Position numbers and translations under genes: made by a program. DNA of 64,000 nt from Mycobacterium sp. (GTDB taxonomy: Bacteria > Actinomycetota > Actinomycetes > Mycobacteriales > Mycobacteriaceae). Numbering within the stretch: the stretch's first letter is position 1; each line of letters opens with the position of its first letter. Shown piece by piece: positions 61,913 through 64,000 of the stretch. Location of the stretch: assembly GCA_016197405.1 (NCBI GenBank), contig JACPVR010000032.1, positions 18,526 to 82,525 on the forward strand, written 5' to 3'. Under the pieces are notes generated by a model. The model searched no databases, had not been told where the DNA came from, and saw only the letters and a program-made list of their open reading frames with translations.

Positions 61913-62710
61913 CTACTCATGGAGGCCGATATAAGTGCGGAAGCTAAACCGCCGATTAGGTACGTCAATCAGCAGCTCAGACAGATCATCGCGGTGGCTT
62001 TCAAAAATATTGCACCAGCTGTTGTGGTAATCCCGCAGCCACTCGTACTTCACCACAACGCTAGGGACTTTTTCGTAGGTAGCCAGGTTCTTGATTATCC
62101 ACGCTCTGTGTGCGCGGATCTTCTGCCCATTGTCATCTGAGGCCGGCATAAAGTTGAGATAATCGAGAAAGAGGCGGCCGCTCTGATCATCTTTCATAAC
62201 ATATCCATGCTGGAAATGGGCTGCATTTATATGCTGGATGTCGGAATTTTTATAATTGTCAATAATGTATCCACGCAGGCGGTCTGAGACAACAACGCAG
62301 GGCGGAGTCGTCTTATTCTGTTCCAATTTGTATGCCTCTACCAACGCCTCACTAAAGATCATTTGGTCGTTTATGTAATGCCGGCCGACAGTGACAGCTC
62401 CACGCAAGGCGATGCCTGCCTGGAGGCACATCCATGACTGCAGGTATGCGATCTGCTGGAAGAACGCATCAATATTGATGGGGTCGGCAGCCACTGAAAC
62501 GCAGATACAGTCCGAGAACATTTTTACTGCGAATTCGCCAGTCTCCCAGCTCCACCGCTCGGCGAACCGCGACCGGAGACCGAGCAGCGCCGCGTCAAAC
62601 ATCTCGATCGTCTTCTGCGCTTCGTCATCAGGTACGTCTCGGCTCACGAGCTCAGAGAATCCAAGGATGTCGAAGAATGCAACCAAATGCTGGCCGTAGG
62701 CAAGGGTCAT
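61913..62710 (-). CDS. Divergent class III nucleotidyl cyclase-like protein
   Basis: 265 residues from the ATG at 62710 (GGAG 7 bases upstream). No standard annotation comes to mind, but the class III cyclase layout is visible: VAFFDILGFSELV (D14, position of metal Asp 1), FAVKMFSDCICVS (D67, metal Asp 2), then LRGAVTVGRHY ... IFSEALVEAYKLE, paralleling the RIGIHTG ... GxAVNxAxRLE region. About 100 further residues follow, with Trp/His-rich segments (YEWLRDYHNSWCNIFESH). If active it would make a cyclic nucleotide; Pycsar cyclases (PycC) are defence enzymes of this class. The gene is visibly AT-richer than the rest of the window, a sign of transfer. Confidence 0.65.
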   Translation of the reverse strand: MTLAYGQHLVAFFDILGFSELVSRDVPDDEAQKTIEMFDAALLGLRSRFAERWSWETGEFAVKMFSDCICVSVAADPINIDAFFQQIAYLQSWMCLQAGIALRGAVTVGRHYINDQMIFSEALVEAYKLEQNKTTPPCVVVSDRLRGYIIDNYKNSDIQHINAAHFQHGYVMKDDQSGRLFLDYLNFMPASDDNGQKIRAHRAWIIKNLATYEKVPSVVVKYEWLRDYHNSWCNIFESHRDDLSELLIDVPNRRFSFRTYIGLHE

Positions 62711-62850
62711 CACGGCGCTCCTGACTTAGATGTCTCGGTCGCGTCGATCGTACGTCGACCCGCCTCCGACGGATACAGATGCAAACATCTTGCGACGCAC
62801 ATGGCATGATGAGCTAGGTGCAGTCTAGGTTGAGCTGTTAGGAGACGCTT

Positions 62851-63135
62851 ATGTCAGAAATGATGAGGCGGCCACGAAGATACATTGTTGCGGGGGACTC
62901 CGATCATGTTTTCTCAGATCCAACATTCAAATTCCGACAACTCGAAACTATCCGAGATCGCATTCGAATTCACTATCCACACTTCAAGGCCGAGGTCGTG
63001 AGCACACCGGATGGCGATAATTATCGGTATCGCATAACGCTTACGAACGTGGAGCCTATTGACACGGCAACTTTGGACAGAATAACTCACGATCTCGAAA
63101 TCCAAGGAATACAAGTAGATATCCGAGCCCTCTAA
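62851..63135 (+). CDS. Small protein of unknown function
   Basis: 94 residues; AGGAG 7 bases before the ATG and an AT-rich coding sequence unlike the core. Basic N-terminus MSEMMRRPRRYIVAGDSDHVF, then an alpha/beta pattern (FRQLETIRDRIRIHYPHFKAEVVSTPDGDNYRYRITLTNVEPIDTATLDRITHDLEIQGIQVDIRAL) that could be a ferredoxin-like fold. No family recognised. It is divergent from the cyclase-like gene with 140 bases between them; they may share a control region. Confidence 0.65.
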   Translation: MSEMMRRPRRYIVAGDSDHVFSDPTFKFRQLETIRDRIRIHYPHFKAEVVSTPDGDNYRYRITLTNVEPIDTATLDRITHDLEIQGIQVDIRAL

Positions 63136-63513
63136 CCTACTTCTCCGCAAACCTTTGCGAGAAGTGTCCCAAGAGTCACAAACTGTCGGGCTCGCCGGCT
63201 GGGGTTTTGACCGGGTCGTCCAACCGGATGAGGTGAGCCAACTCCATCTCTCTGAGAGCTTCGGCCAGTGCGTCGCTGGGAATTCCCCGGAAGAACGGGT
63301 CTCCGTTGGCTCCAGTATTGCCTCACCACGGTCGTTGCGGGTCAGAGACTGTGCCTAGCTGGGCTATCCGAGTGCCATGCAACTTACACGCAATTGGCAG
63401 CATCGTCGCGCCGTCGCACGGCAAGCCAAAATCGGTTTACGCCGCAATCGACAAATGACAGACTTGTCATTACCCGCGAGGACATGTACCCGCACCGTCC
63501 GTTGGAGGACTCC
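63136..63513. other. Intergenic region with a possible gene remnant
   Basis: 378 bases without a complete gene. On the minus strand a frame open from 63322 to the TGA at 63176 reads DPFFRGIPSDALAEALREM followed by ELAHLIRLDDPVKTPAGEPDSL, which is protein-like in composition but has no start codon with an SD at its beginning. It may be the 3' piece of a gene truncated during assembly of the island. Confidence 0.4.
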
Positions 63514-63927
63514 GTGAAGATTGAGCAACTTTTCGTTGAGACGCTCATCGACATCGCCCAAAAGCTGCAGAGCAATCCCAGCGAGTACGACCTGATCAAG
63601 GTCGCAGGCTTGCTGAGGCCGATCCTGCTGGAGAACTTGCTCGATGATGCAAGCTCTGCCGCATCAGTGGACGTACGGTTCCGCGTGGTCAAGCCTGCTC
63701 CGCCCGCGATTCCACCAGAACTCCAACGGCAGATGGACGAGGCGTGCGCGAAGATCAGCGCGACTCGACCGGACGTCAAACCAGTCACTGTGGCGGTCTC
63801 TGTCGGCGGAAATTCCCTCTCCGACGATCCAGCCTTCCCAGGTGACGTGGTGGTTGAGCTGTCACGAAAGGAGTTCCTAAACCTCGATCCACCGATGAAT
63901 TGCCTGTGTAGGTGGGTGTCGATATAA
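63514..63927 (+). CDS. Small protein of unknown function at the right edge
   Basis: 137 residues from a GTG at 63514, which has GGAGG five bases upstream; an ATG at 63484 is the alternative. N-terminal helices VKIEQLFVETLIDIAQKLQSNPSEYDLIKVAGLLRPILLEN lead to a Pro-rich middle (RVVKPAPPAIPPELQRQMDEACAKISATRPDVKP) and a short beta region ending LCRWVSI. The beginning resembles N-terminal helices of unknown mobile-element proteins; no family assigned. The C-terminus may be cut by the palindrome starting at 63928. Confidence 0.6.
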   Translation: MKIEQLFVETLIDIAQKLQSNPSEYDLIKVAGLLRPILLENLLDDASSAASVDVRFRVVKPAPPAIPPELQRQMDEACAKISATRPDVKPVTVAVSVGGNSLSDDPAFPGDVVVELSRKEFLNLDPPMNCLCRWVSI

Positions 63928-64000
63928 GGAAAGTGCCCCTTGAGCTGGGAGGATTGGTGTTCTCTACGCATCAATCAGGCCAGTTAAGAAAGGCACTTCC
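63928..64000. repeat. 73-base imperfect palindrome (MITE- or IS-end-like)
   Basis: The left arm begins GGAAAGTGCCCCTTGAGCTGG and the complement of the right edge begins GGAAGTGCCTTTCTTAACTGG; inner parts pair as GATTGGTG with CATCAATC. The two arms meet around 63964 so the whole segment can fold as one hairpin. It starts at the end of the last gene and reaches the window edge. Possible terminator, miniature inverted-repeat element or insertion-sequence end. Confidence 0.55.

Larger units (their letters stand above)
56748..64000. mobile_element. Integrative element at tRNA-Arg (left part; right end outside window)
   Basis: The block starts at attL in tRNA-Arg with int and an excisionase-like gene and carries genes unrelated to the mycobacterial core: a 519-residue unknown protein, a SEFIR protein, a nucleotidyl-cyclase-like protein and two small unknown proteins. 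Base composition is lower in GC than the core, most clearly at 61.9-63.1 kb. No phage structural, replication or conjugation gene is visible, so it may be a small genomic island, a phage satellite, or the start of a larger prophage or ICE. No second copy of the tRNA 3' end was seen, so attR lies beyond 64000. Confidence 0.8.

Noticed and set aside
60726..62710. Calling the SEFIR/cyclase pair a canonical Pycsar system
   Set aside because: The genes are convergent, not an operon, and the effector shows no cyclic-nucleotide-binding domain. Only the weaker cyclase-like/SEFIR description is supported.

Overview
The window is high-GC chromosomal DNA from a rapidly growing mycobacterium (Mycolicibacterium type). 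The evidence is the gene order clpX-clpP2-clpP1-tig ... nei1-rpiB-Rv2466c-pepN-Rv2468c-Rv2469c-glbO ... Rv2474c-Rv2475c-gdh-ettA-ssb ... plsB2-plsC-Rv2484c-lipQ. It follows the M. tuberculosis Rv2457c-Rv2485c block, with lineage-specific insertions and losses (lipP and aglA are not at their expected places). MmpS/MmpL exporters, mycobacterial DUF732 and DUF5078 proteins, GTG/TTG starts and likely leaderless starts agree with this. All family assignments were read from sequence and memory; no search was run.

Layout. 1-6537: the 3' end of one mmpL, a type III glutamine synthetase on the minus strand, and an mmpS-mmpL operon preceded by a possible leader peptide. 6.6-10.8 kb: two small secreted proteins, then fdhF-fdhD. 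10.8-12.5 kb: a divergent TetR/aldo-keto reductase module. 12.5-17.3 kb: clpX, clpP2-clpP1, tig, tRNA-Pro and tRNA-Gly. 17.5-24 kb: an alkane monooxygenase without adjacent rubredoxin, a small Excalibur protein, a glycine-rich membrane protein, an AraC/aldo-keto reductase pair and a Na+/H+ antiporter. 24-30.3 kb: nei1, rpiB, a second TetR/aldo-keto reductase module, a three-gene operon for nucleobase uptake and modification (NCS1 permease, cytosine-deaminase-like enzyme, 2OG-Fe(II)-type oxygenase), and the mycothiol-dependent nitroreductase homologue. 30.5-38 kb: a DUF732 protein, pepN, DUF5130, a CtaJ-like small membrane protein, an HNH protein whose 3' end runs into a 55-bp tandem repeat, a frameshifted sensor-domain gene, glbO and two small conserved genes. 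38-45 kb: the 1621-residue NAD-glutamate dehydrogenase, EttA and SsbB. 45-56.5 kb: a HelD/HelR-like helicase, a CopD-CtaG membrane fusion, and the lipid cluster plsB2-plsC-WS/DGAT-lipQ.

From 56.7 kb to the right edge the window enters an integrated element. A tyrosine integrase reads into the 3' half of tRNA-Arg(TCT), followed by an excisionase-like helix-turn-helix protein, a 519-residue protein of unknown function behind a cluster of inverted repeats, a SEFIR (TIR-like) protein, a divergent class III nucleotidyl-cyclase-like protein and two small unknown proteins. Base composition drops around the cyclase-like gene. The right junction is not in the window. The content looks like anti-phage cargo, and the SEFIR/cyclase pairing is the best candidate for an undescribed system here.

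Recurring themes are three aldo-keto reductases, each divergent from its own regulator; two TetR modules that share the operator half-site AGCGGA; and tightly overlapping start/stop codons that mark translational coupling (mmpS/mmpL, clpP1/clpP2, permease/deaminase/oxygenase, gdh/thioesterase, plsB2/plsC/WS-DGAT).
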